Below the pieces are notes generated by a model. It saw only the letters and a program-made list of their open reading frames with translations, searched no databases and had not been told where the DNA came from. The translations under genes were made by a program, and so were the position numbers. From the NCBI RefSeq assembly GCF_022163125.1, contig NZ_CP091881.1:3658001-3722000 (forward strand): a stretch of DNA of 64,000 nucleotides. Direction: 5' to 3'. Within the stretch, counting starts at the first letter, position 1. Every line of letters begins with the position of its first letter. Below, piece after piece: positions 51,319-59,338 of the stretch. Origin of the DNA: Paenibacillus sp. HWE-109 (GTDB lineage: Bacteria; Bacillota; Bacilli; Paenibacillales; NBRC-103111).

Positions 51319-52527
51319 TTAAAATAAATGCGCGTCTGACACCTTCTTCCTTTGTCCATGAACGATTTCAATAGTTTCCGTTTGTGTGACTGCTCTCTCG
51401 ATGAGCGCTGGCAAGAAGTCCATGCTGTTCTCGATTTTCTCGACCATTCGGAGGTTAGGATTGGTGCTCGGAGATGGCGGAAGAAACAAGGAGCAGCAAT
51501 CTTCATAAGGTAGGATCGAGATTGGGAATGTGCCAATCTTCTCCGCAATGCGAATAATCTCTTGCTTGTCCATCATCATCAGCGGTTGCAAAAGAGGCAG
51601 TGTGACGACACGCCCGATGACGTTCAAGCTGGGTAGTGTTTGACTCGCTACTTGGCCCAAGCTCTCGCCAGTGACTAAGCCGCTTAGCCCACGTTGATCG
51701 GCAATCTGTTCAGCAATGCGATACATCGCTCTTCTTATAAGCGTTACTAATAAATTATCCTGATACGCTTGATGGATCGATGTTTGCACTTCTGTGAATG
51801 GCACAAGATGCAGCTTGACAGAGTCTGTGTAGGAAGACAATTGGCGGGCCAAATCAATGACCTTCTCCTTCGCGCGCTCGCTTGTATAAGGAAAGCTATG
51901 GAAGTGGATCGCTTCAATCGAGAGCCCTTTGCGCATCGCCAGCCATCCGGCAACGGGGCTATCAATCCCTCCGGAAAGCATCAATAAGGCATTCCCACTC
52001 GTTCCTGCGGGGAATCCACCTGCGCCTTCAATAACCTCCGCGTACAACAGAACCTGTTCCTCACGAATCTCTACCCTTAGCTCCACTTCCGGTTGATGAA
52101 CATCCACCTGCAATCCGGGACTTGCTTGCAGCACATAACCGCCAACCAAATAATTCATGCGCTGCGAATCCAGCGGAAATGATTTATTCACCCTGCGTAC
52201 GGTCACTTTAAACGTTTTGGGCTGCTTGGGCAGTGCCTGCATAATCTCAAGAGCCATTGCTTGAATCGCTTCGACCTCCATGGGTGCATGATACGCCGGG
52301 CTGAATGACGCTAATCCAAATACCCGCTGCAGAGCCGACGAAGCTTCTTCATACGCCGCTCCCCCTAGCTCCACATATACGCGCCCATATTCCGGAATAT
52401 ACCTCAAATCAGGAAATGACCCCAAAACTTTACGAATTTGTGTCATTACGCTGCGCTCAAATCGTTTGCGATTTTTCCCTTTTAGTGTCAACTCGCCAAA
52501 ACGCAAAATTAAACAATCCGGTTTCAT
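51319..52527 (-). CDS. thiI: tRNA 4-thiouridine synthase ThiI
   Basis: Enzyme of 402 residues that adenylates U8 of tRNA and inserts sulfur to make 4-thiouridine. An N-terminal ferredoxin-like region and THUMP domain (about 1-165) are followed by a PP-loop ATPase domain with SGGIDSPVAGW near 184-194. There is no C-terminal rhodanese domain, as in other Bacillales, so sulfur should come directly from the partner desulfurase. The ATG overlaps the desulfurase stop by 4 bases. The stop codon lies in a hairpin GCGCATT/AATGCGC at 51317-51336 that has no T-run. Confidence 0.94.
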   Translation of the reverse strand: MKPDCLILRFGELTLKGKNRKRFERSVMTQIRKVLGSFPDLRYIPEYGRVYVELGGAAYEEASSALQRVFGLASFSPAYHAPMEVEAIQAMALEIMQALPKQPKTFKVTVRRVNKSFPLDSQRMNYLVGGYVLQASPGLQVDVHQPEVELRVEIREEQVLLYAEVIEGAGGFPAGTSGNALLMLSGGIDSPVAGWLAMRKGLSIEAIHFHSFPYTSERAKEKVIDLARQLSSYTDSVKLHLVPFTEVQTSIHQAYQDNLLVTLIRRAMYRIAEQIADQRGLSGLVTGESLGQVASQTLPSLNVIGRVVTLPLLQPLMMMDKQEIIRIAEKIGTFPISILPYEDCCSLFLPPSPSTNPNLRMVEKIENSMDFLPALIERAVTQTETIEIVHGQRKKVSDAHLF

Positions 52528-53702
52528 CTTCGTTTCCCCCTTCTGTCCGTTGGTTTCTGTACCATCGGTGTAAGCTCCCTTACCACTCCTCGCAGTGCTG
52601 CAAGGAACTGCTCCACATCTTGTTCGTTATGTTCATCCGAGAAGCTGATTCTCAGCCCGCTAACCGCCTGCTCCGGACTGCACCCCATGGCCAGCATGAC
52701 ATAGCTGGGATCAGACTCGTCTGATGCGCAGGCCGACTTCGTAGAAAGGCAGATTTCTCGCTGCTCCAAGGCATGCACAACCACCTCTGCCTTCATGCCG
52801 GCAAAAGAGAAATGAACAATATGCGGAACCATCTCTTCTTCGATCTCAGATCCGGTTAAGCGCAGCTGCGGAATCTCTCGGATCCCTTCCACAAATAAGC
52901 GCCGGATATGATATTTATGCGCAGTTTTCGTTGCAAGCTGCTCCGCAGAAATCCGGAGCGCCTTGGCCATTCCGACAATTAGCGGTACGTTTTCCGTGCC
53001 TGAACGAAGCCCGGATTCCTGGCCGCCTCCTACAAGCAGCGGCTTGAGCTGAACGCCCTCTCTGCGATAGAGAAAGCCGACGCCCTTAGGGCCTCGGAAC
53101 TTATGCGCCGATGCGCTGCATAGATCAATGCCCCACTCCTTAAGGCGCAAGGGAAGCTTGGCGATTCCTTGCACGGCATCCACATGGAACAGGATTTTGG
53201 GGTAATCGGCAAGCAGTTCGCCAATATTCTTGATTGGCTGAATCGTACCTACTTCATTATTGACATACATGATACTGACCAGAATGGTATCTTCGCAAAT
53301 AGCCGCTTTCAAGGCCGCTATATCAACAATTCCCACATGATTAACAGGTAAATAAGTGACTCGAAATCCCTCTTGTTCCAACTGCATGAACACCTCTTTG
53401 ACCGAAGGATGTTCAATTTGTGTCGTAATCAGATGCTTGCCGCGATTGTGATAGCTGTAGGCCGCGCCTTTGATCGCTAGATTATTGCTTTCCGTGCCGC
53501 CGGATGTACAAATGATCTGAGCCGGTTGCACGCCCAAGATGCCCGCTATGACTTCCTTGGCGCTGTTAAGCAATTTCTCCGCTTGGACTCCCAATCCATG
53601 AATCGAAGACGGATTGCCATAGTGCTGCTTCATTACTTCGGTTATGGTGTCTATGACTTCTTCATAAAGCGGCGAGGTTGCCGCATAGTCCAAATAAAGC
53701 AT
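52524..53702 (-). CDS. nifZ: Cysteine desulfurase (NifZ/IscS-like), ThiI partner
   Basis: PLP enzyme of 392 residues taking sulfur from cysteine as a persulfide. The PLP lysine lies in SAHKFRGPKG near 203-212; His in the GGTESNN block near 70; the active cysteine loop STKSACASDESDP lies near 325-337. Pairing with thiI, overlapping by 4 bases, is as in Bacillus nifZ-thiI, which supports a specialised role in tRNA thiolation rather than bulk Fe-S assembly. A GTG one codon earlier is also possible; AGGGGAA lies upstream. Confidence 0.9.
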   Translation of the reverse strand: MLYLDYAATSPLYEEVIDTITEVMKQHYGNPSSIHGLGVQAEKLLNSAKEVIAGILGVQPAQIICTSGGTESNNLAIKGAAYSYHNRGKHLITTQIEHPSVKEVFMQLEQEGFRVTYLPVNHVGIVDIAALKAAICEDTILVSIMYVNNEVGTIQPIKNIGELLADYPKILFHVDAVQGIAKLPLRLKEWGIDLCSASAHKFRGPKGVGFLYRREGVQLKPLLVGGGQESGLRSGTENVPLIVGMAKALRISAEQLATKTAHKYHIRRLFVEGIREIPQLRLTGSEIEEEMVPHIVHFSFAGMKAEVVVHALEQREICLSTKSACASDESDPSYVMLAMGCSPEQAVSGLRISFSDEHNEQDVEQFLAALRGVVRELTPMVQKPTDRRGKRR

Positions 53703-53770
53703 CACTCACTGATTCCCCTTTTTTCCTATTAAAACGTATAATCGTTGATAACTCAAGCTTGTCCCTAGAC

Positions 53771-53811
53771 ACAAAAAGCTGACTCCCGCATGATACTCGC
53801 GGAAATCAGCT
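53771..53811 (-). terminator. Terminator of the lytic transglycosylase gene
   Basis: On the minus strand AAGCTGA...CCGC pairs with GCGG...TCAGCTT and is followed by TTTTG. It begins about 16 bases after the stop codon. Confidence 0.82.
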
Positions 53812-53826
53812 TCCATCTTTCGTGCA

Positions 53827-54555
53827 TTATAGCGAAAAATTACGTTTATGAGTAAAAACCTTGGATACATAGTCCTGCGTTTCTTGCGGAAGCAAATGGC
53901 GTTTATCCGCCAAATCCTGGTCCGTCCGGATCCCTAAGCGATCAATTCGTCCAGGCCCTGCATTGTAAGCAGCAAGCGCAACGCCTTCATTGCCATTGTA
54001 CTTCTTCACTAAATTACTTAAAAAGTGCGTGCCTGCATCCACATTTTGCTGAGGATCGAACGGATTCGTTACTCCGAAGCCGCTGCCTGTCCCATCCATA
54101 AGCTGCATCAGCCCTTTGGCTCCTGCTGAGGATACCGCCTGATGATTAAAACTGGATTCTTGCTGAATGACTGCCTTGACTAAGGATGAATCAAGACCGT
54201 ATTTGGCACTTGCCTGTTGGATAATATTTTCGTATTGTGAAGTCGCGGCGAACGACTTTCCTGGTTTTTGTAAGGGTGTATACGCCTTGCCTAAAGCGGC
54301 CAAAGAATTAGGGACGCTAGTCATCGACGCTCCGCCCAATAAAGAGCTCATTGCATCTTGACTGGTAAGCGCAGTTCCCGCAGCCGAACCGGAAGCTTGC
54401 CCCATCACCGTCTGCAGCAGCTCACTAAAATCACTAGCTTCGTCTGTACTTGAAGACTTGGTGTCATCACCGGATAGCAAACTCATTTTACTTAGCATCT
54501 GAAGCTGGAGCAATTCTTTCATTACTCTAGGGTCTATGCTGTTCGTGCTGTTCAT
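53827..54555 (-). CDS. SLT-type lytic transglycosylase
   Basis: Protein of 242 residues. The C-terminal 130 residues form a Slt/goose-lysozyme-like domain: catalytic Glu in VIQQESSFN near 131-139, SSAGAKGLMQLM near 145-156 and VALAAYNAGPGRI near 195-207. The N-terminal 105 residues are Ser/Ala-rich and low in complexity, with LLQLQMLSKMSLLSG at the start and no clear signal peptide, as in Bacillus YjbJ (CwlQ)-type and flagellar-type enzymes. It cleaves peptidoglycan glycan strands with anhydro-muramic acid formation. A single gene between repeats and a terminator. Confidence 0.85.
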   Translation of the reverse strand: MNSTNSIDPRVMKELLQLQMLSKMSLLSGDDTKSSSTDEASDFSELLQTVMGQASGSAAGTALTSQDAMSSLLGGASMTSVPNSLAALGKAYTPLQKPGKSFAATSQYENIIQQASAKYGLDSSLVKAVIQQESSFNHQAVSSAGAKGLMQLMDGTGSGFGVTNPFDPQQNVDAGTHFLSNLVKKYNGNEGVALAAYNAGPGRIDRLGIRTDQDLADKRHLLPQETQDYVSKVFTHKRNFSL

Positions 54556-54710
54556 CCGTCAGACCTCTTTTCTATCATTTCATCGTTATGTCCATTGTAC
54601 ACGTTTTGAGCCCCGGCGACTAGTCTGACTTGCGAGCACGCAATGAATTTAAGAAAGCGGCTTTGCCGCCCTAAGAGATGAGCGTCTTCATAACGATTTT
54701 CAACAATATA

Positions 54711-55002
54711 CCGGATCGTAGTTCCCCTTGGGCTATGCAATGACAGAGAGCGTCGTGTGAAAAGGAACTATGATCCGCTAACTGGCGGGAAATGGGATAG
54801 ACGTAGCATGAATGGGAACTGCGATCCGCTATTTAAGCGAAACCTGCTGATTCCAACCGGAAAACGGTGAAATAGCGGATCGTAGTTCCCTCTGGCTTGG
54901 AATATCGCGGTTTTCAGAATGATAGCTGTACTGTAGTTCCCTTAGACTCGCTATCCTGACACATTTTGCTAGTATCGCGGCTTTACGTTCCTTTATCTCC
55001 GC
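54711..55002. repeat. Cluster of six degenerate palindromic intergenic repeats
   Basis: The 589-base gap 54556-55144 has no gene but carries about six copies, in both orientations, of a 17-22 base unit of the form GCGGATCGTAGTTCC: 54711-54729, 54761-54780 (inverted), 54814-54834 (inverted), 54870-54891, 54921-54943 and 54974-55002 (the last two more diverged). Copies three and four are near-perfect complements (20 of 21) and could fold into a long hairpin with a 35-base loop. The unit resembles repeat families scattered between genes in this genus, by my recollection. Confidence 0.65.
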
Positions 55003-55106
55003 ACGAAGGCTAAGCTAGAGGATCTCATTGCCAAAAAGCTTGTATATACCTCCAACTAAAAAGGGAGAATCCCTTAAATCCATCCAAAAACTTAGGCTTT
55101 CTGGCC

Positions 55107-55134
55107 ACAAAAAAGGACAGTCATTAGACTGTCC
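55107..55134 (-). terminator. Terminator of the CNNM/CBS gene
   Basis: On the minus strand GGACAGTC and GACTGTCC pair around a TAAT loop and are followed by TTTTTT. Confidence 0.9.
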
Positions 55135-55144
55135 CTCTTCCATT

Positions 55145-56479
55145 TCAAGAAATATTTTGCTGTAACATTTCATTCTCTTCGGTAAACTTTCTGACAATGA
55201 CGCGAGAGATGCGCAAATGATCAGTTTCTTCCACGATAAATATAAACTCGTCATTGTAACTGACTTGTTGGTTCTTGCTTGGCGGAATCTCCGTTTGCGA
55301 ATAAATCCAGCCGCCGATCGTATCGTAATCATCGGATTCAATCTCAAGACCGAAATACTCATTCACTTCATCAATAAGCAGCAAGCCATCAATGGAGAAC
55401 GTATTTTCATCCTTCATCTCAATGGTTGGACGCTCTTCGTCAAACTCATCCTGAATTTCACCGACAATTTCTTCCATGATGTCTTCAAGGGTAACAAGTC
55501 CTGATGTTCCACCATACTCATCAATCAGCAAAGCCATCTGGCTTTTGCGTTTCTGCATCATTTTCAGCAAATCACTGATATGAATAGAATCCGGAACCGT
55601 CGTGATCGGGCGTATAATTTTCTTAATCCCTTTGAGGTTCGCATCCGGTTTAAGTAAATCCTTGATATGAACAAATCCAATAATGTTATCCTTGTCAGGG
55701 TCACAGACCGGATAGCGAGTGCGCATTTCTTTGATCGCTATGGCTAAATTCTCCGCATAGGAAAGCCCCGCATACAAGCATTCCATCTCGGTTCGCGGAA
55801 TCATAATTTCCCTGGCTGTAGTCTCTGCAAATCCGAATATATTGTCAACAAGCGTGAGCTCTGTATTATCTATTAGTCCGTTTTTGTGACTTTCTTTCAT
55901 GAGAACCCGAATTTCATCTTCGGTGTGTGCCGACTCATGTTCAGTCGTAGGCTCGATCCCCGCACGTCTTAACATCCAATTGGAAATACCGTTCAGAATC
56001 CAAATAAACGGGTACATCACTTTATAAAACAATACCATAGGCCCTGCTGAAAGCAGCGTAATTTGCTCTGCCTTACGAATGGCATATGTCTTAGGGAACT
56101 GTTCACCTAATGTAATATGCAGTGTGGTCATAAGGGAAAAGGCGATAATAAAAGTAATCGTGTGGAACACCGAATCCGGCAGATGCAGTGGAGCAAACAG
56201 CGGTTCCAGAATTTTGGCGAACGTCGGCTCCCCGACATAACCAAGTCCCAATGAAGTCAGTGTAATCCCTAGCTGACATGCACCTAGATAAGCATCGAGA
56301 TTATTCATGATACCTTGTGCAAACTTAGCATTGCGGCGACCTTCGCCAACAAGCGAATCAATCCGACTTCCTCTTACTTTCACCATTGCAAATTCAGCAG
56401 CAACAAAAAAACCATTCAACAACACCAGTCCAAACATTAACAGAAAACTGATTAACGTTTCGGGCAAAGGATCTTCCAA
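55145..56479 (-). CDS. CNNM/CorC-type membrane protein with CBS domains
   Basis: Protein of 444 residues of the 'hemolysin family' (YhdP/YrkA/YqhB type). An N-terminal CNNM membrane domain (about 1-190, four segments; FFVAAEFAMVKVR near 24-36), two CBS domains (about 205-340; RTEMECLYAG and YGGTSGLVTLEDIMEEIVGE) and a C-terminal CorC_HlyC domain (about 350-430, YDTIGGWI) are seen. Family members take part in magnesium or cobalt efflux. A TTG start at 56479 fits the family N-terminus; AAGG lies just upstream, a weak site. The 290-base gap upstream holds only a weak promoter-like AT-rich stretch and a terminator. Confidence 0.85.
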   Translation of the reverse strand: MEDPLPETLISFLLMFGLVLLNGFFVAAEFAMVKVRGSRIDSLVGEGRRNAKFAQGIMNNLDAYLGACQLGITLTSLGLGYVGEPTFAKILEPLFAPLHLPDSVFHTITFIIAFSLMTTLHITLGEQFPKTYAIRKAEQITLLSAGPMVLFYKVMYPFIWILNGISNWMLRRAGIEPTTEHESAHTEDEIRVLMKESHKNGLIDNTELTLVDNIFGFAETTAREIMIPRTEMECLYAGLSYAENLAIAIKEMRTRYPVCDPDKDNIIGFVHIKDLLKPDANLKGIKKIIRPITTVPDSIHISDLLKMMQKRKSQMALLIDEYGGTSGLVTLEDIMEEIVGEIQDEFDEERPTIEMKDENTFSIDGLLLIDEVNEYFGLEIESDDYDTIGGWIYSQTEIPPSKNQQVSYNDEFIFIVEETDHLRISRVIVRKFTEENEMLQQNIS

Positions 56480-56724
56480 TACCTTACCTATCCCCTATCA
56501 AGCGCGAAACCGCACCAAGGAGAATAGGTACACCTCCCTTAATTTCGATTTGAATTAAAATATCACTTTTCATTATATAATAATACTGTAAGCATTCAAA
56601 GGTGCGAATATGACTCCTGAAGCCAAATAGTACGAGCAAATGAGAGTATATGCACTAAAATGAGGCCCTAACGAGTATCTACCCCCTAATTATCGGGCTT
56701 AAACGTGAATTCACCTGTTTTTTC

Positions 56725-56763
56725 AAAAAAAAAGAAAAACAAGCCGATCTCTCGGCTTGCTTC
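56725..56763 (-). terminator. Terminator of the small membrane protein gene
   Basis: On the minus strand CAAGCCGA and TCGGCTTG pair around GAGA and are followed by TTTTTCTTTTTTTTT. It lies just after the stop at 56771. Confidence 0.9.
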
Positions 56764-56770
56764 TCTACAC

Positions 56771-57202
56771 TTAACCATAATAAGGGACTAATAAAAAATA
56801 GGCGGCAACCGCAATAAATCCAAGCGCAATGGACCAAGCGCCAAGCCCCTTGTTCCCCATAAGAAGCGCGATAATGCCAAGCACAATACCGGAAATCCCA
56901 AGCAGAACTGGCCAGACAAACAGTGAGGCCAACGCCACGAACAAAGCTATATACCCAACAGCCTTATTGCGTGTAACAGCCTCAACCAACTCTTCAATCT
57001 CTTCATCAGGAACATCCGAGTAGGTATCTGCATGATTAGATGATCTGTTTCTGTAAGGCTCTGCATCGTTGATTCTCCGGGTAGGAGCTGTGATCTCGGC
57101 TGCGTATTCTTCCTTATGGTTCAGCCCGCCTTCTGTACGAAGCTGGTCACGCTGGAACCGCTCCTTCGTCGCCTTGTCCATGAGATCGTCGTTGTTAGTC
57201 AT
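56771..57202 (-). CDS. Small membrane protein, DUF4190-like
   Basis: Protein of 143 residues. The first 80 residues are hydrophilic and charged (DLMDKATKERFQRDQ; an acidic DVPDEEIEELVEAV stretch near 64-77), followed by two or three closely spaced membrane segments (about 83-102, 104-118 and 122-140) rich in Gly, Ala and Leu. This tail layout fits DUF4190-like small membrane proteins of unknown role. It is in the same direction as the DUF1540 gene 18 bases upstream. Confidence 0.65.
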   Translation of the reverse strand: MTNNDDLMDKATKERFQRDQLRTEGGLNHKEEYAAEITAPTRRINDAEPYRNRSSNHADTYSDVPDEEIEELVEAVTRNKAVGYIALFVALASLFVWPVLLGISGIVLGIIALLMGNKGLGAWSIALGFIAVAAYFLLVPYYG

Positions 57203-57220
57203 GGGGCCTCCACGCTGATC

Positions 57221-57436
57221 TTACAATTTCTTCTTGGCTTTGAATGTGTGGCAGCACGTATTGGCAACATTGCTTGCAGCATCCTGATGATCCGTATCAA
57301 ATGATTCCCCGGCAAACTCTTCGTTATAATTGGCGGTTGCATGTTGATCAACTTCGATCATGATGGTTCCTGCATGACAGTTGTTGCCTTGCACCCAATA
57401 TTCGCAATTGGCAACTGAACATTTTACATCTGGCAT
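57221..57436 (-). CDS. DUF1540 protein, cysteine-rich small protein
   Basis: Protein of 71 residues. It begins MPDVKCSVANCEYW and has five or six cysteines arranged as CSVANC, C in NNCHAG and CC in NTCCHTF, the DUF1540 pattern; metal binding is likely, function unknown. It is frequent in spore formers. The ATG at 57436 is chosen because GGAGGTG lies upstream; the open frame extends 11 codons further. Probably cotranscribed with the small membrane protein gene. Confidence 0.85.
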   Translation of the reverse strand: MPDVKCSVANCEYWVQGNNCHAGTIMIEVDQHATANYNEEFAGESFDTDHQDAASNVANTCCHTFKAKKKL

Positions 57437-57484
57437 CGTCAACACCTCCATTAACAATTTGCCCGTCAAAGAGGTGGTCTATGC

Positions 57485-58579
57485 TCACTGCAAGCTGTCA
57501 GATAGCACCAAGAACATCGCATGGGACCATAGCAGGGGCAGCGGGGGTTCGCCACATTTCTGCAGCCACTCCGCATAAGCATCCGGGGATCTCAAGGCAT
57601 CTGCGACTTGTTCAGGCAAGCGCCCTAGTGAATCTGCTTTACTGCAAATCCACGCCAAAGAGCGCCGCGCTTCCTCCAGATGGCCAAGTTCCTTCTGATA
57701 CCAACCGTACCAAGCTGTTAACAGCAACCACTCACCGCCGCCGAAATAGCGGTCCTCGGCATAACGCTGAATGCCTCCATGCTTCAAATCCGCCTCAATG
57801 GCTTGCACCGTGCTGCGCATAACCGGATCTGTGACTTCACAAACACCGAATGGAACAGCAAGCCAAAGCAAGCTGGCATCGACGCCAGACAAGGCTGGCT
57901 GCCATATTTCGGAGATACAATGGATCGATTTCACGAAACGCCCTTCATGAACACAGTGCTCAAGGATGAACCCTTTGATCATTGCTGCTTTTTCAAGCAG
58001 CTCTTCACGCCCTTCAAGCTCCCCTAACGCTTTCAATCCCCCGTACACACAAGCTAAGGTCGCAGGATGAACATAATCCGGATTTTCTTCCCAGCAATCG
58101 AAATTCGGATAATGCCAGAACGTCATCAAATAATCAACGGTGATCTCAATGCTTTCACGCAGTTCGTCCAACAGATGACGGTGCCCCGTTTTTTTCACAT
58201 GCTCCGTAAGACCCCACAGCCAAGCTCCGTAACCGTCGAGCTGGAAGTGTCCCCATTCAGAAACATCGTCGCGGCCATCCAAATGATAGCGCGTACCCAA
58301 AAATTCGGACCGATCAATCCACTCATGGCGCTCATGCTTCTGAACTAAAGCATCAACCTGCGAGCGCTTATCCTGGAGGACACGGCCAACCCATTTATAA
58401 AACAAACCTGCGCTCTCATTTTCACCGACACGGTCCATCGCATTGGCGATGAACGTCCCATCTCTGAGCCAACTATAAGCGTAAGGCGCAAAAAGCGGAG
58501 AAGCAATATATCCGCCACGGGGGTGCTGATTCAACTTGATAATGGAGATACTGCTTGTGATTAACTCGTCGCGTTCCAT
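57485..58579 (-). CDS. Glycoside hydrolase family 15 protein
   Basis: Soluble protein of 364 residues with no signal peptide, forming an alpha/alpha barrel of the glucoamylase type. Seen are SWLRDGTFIANAM near 36-48, DGYGAWLWGL near 115-124, the general acid region CWEENPD near 162-168 and LGRLPEQVAD near 320-329, which holds the second catalytic Glu. GH15 enzymes release glucose from alpha-glucans or trehalose; this short form lacks a starch-binding or N-terminal beta domain. AGAGGAGG lies upstream of the ATG. Its substrate inside the cell is unknown. Confidence 0.87.
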   Translation of the reverse strand: MERDELITSSISIIKLNQHPRGGYIASPLFAPYAYSWLRDGTFIANAMDRVGENESAGLFYKWVGRVLQDKRSQVDALVQKHERHEWIDRSEFLGTRYHLDGRDDVSEWGHFQLDGYGAWLWGLTEHVKKTGHRHLLDELRESIEITVDYLMTFWHYPNFDCWEENPDYVHPATLACVYGGLKALGELEGREELLEKAAMIKGFILEHCVHEGRFVKSIHCISEIWQPALSGVDASLLWLAVPFGVCEVTDPVMRSTVQAIEADLKHGGIQRYAEDRYFGGGEWLLLTAWYGWYQKELGHLEEARRSLAWICSKADSLGRLPEQVADALRSPDAYAEWLQKCGEPPLPLLWSHAMFLVLSDSLQ

Positions 58580-58601
58580 GCGTCCAAGCCTCCTCTAAAA
58601 G

Positions 58602-58630
58602 AAAAAAGATGCGCGAATATTCGGCATCCC
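58602..58630 (-). terminator. Terminator of the ypuI-like gene
   Basis: On the minus strand GATGC(C)GAATA TTCGC GCATC forms a stem followed by TTTTTTCTTTT, 27 bases after the stop. Confidence 0.8.
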
Positions 58631-58656
58631 TTTTATCTTTTGTACGTAGATTGTAT

Positions 58657-59157
58657 TTATACTTTTTCGCCTTGCATACGACGCTGCGTGATGTAATCTG
58701 TTTCGTAATAGGAAAGATCCTCACGAAGCTCTTCAAATACTTTGGACAATTCAATCGTCAAATCACGCACTTCACGTGAAGGTTTTTTGCGGAAGCGGAT
58801 GGCATCTTGTCCCGTATAAGCATAACGGCCATCCTCGGAATAGCATTCATTTTTGGGATAGAAAAATGTATTCACGCAAGTATGATATACCTCATACAAC
58901 ACTTTTTCCGAAAAATCCACATTAAAAGTAGGACGTCTCAAGCTAACGCCCAATTTCTCATACGCCACTTCACAAAATACTAAAAGATGACGAGTATCTT
59001 GAAGATAACCTCGGTAAAATTCATCCATAGCGGGATCATTCTCCACATTTAACAGTGAGAGCGAATGTTGATTCAGAAACAGCTCCATTTTGGCAGTCGT
59101 TTCTTTTAACTTCGTACGCGTTGAATCACAAATATTTTTCACATTAAAAACAGCCAT
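58657..59157 (-). CDS. ypuI: DUF3907 family protein (YpuI-like)
   Basis: Soluble protein of 166 residues. The sequence FEELREDLSYYETDYITQRR at the C-terminus and FFYPKNECYSEDGRYAYTGQD near 98-118 match the DUF3907/YpuI family of Bacillales, whose role is unknown. It is predicted mostly helical. GAGGAGG lies upstream of the ATG. Single gene, divergent from the protease gene. Confidence 0.8.
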   Translation of the reverse strand: MAVFNVKNICDSTRTKLKETTAKMELFLNQHSLSLLNVENDPAMDEFYRGYLQDTRHLLVFCEVAYEKLGVSLRRPTFNVDFSEKVLYEVYHTCVNTFFYPKNECYSEDGRYAYTGQDAIRFRKKPSREVRDLTIELSKVFEELREDLSYYETDYITQRRMQGEKV

Positions 59158-59338
59158 TTATGAAGACCTCCTCTAATTGCGCTATTCCTATCCTACCATA
59201 AATTGACCTGAAAAGGTATATGTAATCCGCCAGTTTCCGTGCATAAAACAATCCGCTGCTCCTAACTCTAAGGAAAGGTTATTTGTTTCGTTCATTTCTT
59301 TCATTGAATGCGAAGCCAGCCTAGAAGGAGGTTTGTTC

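Noticed and set aside
51317..51336. Hairpin at the thiI stop as a full terminator
   Set aside because: The stem is only seven pairs and no T-run follows, so read-through into terC is more likely.
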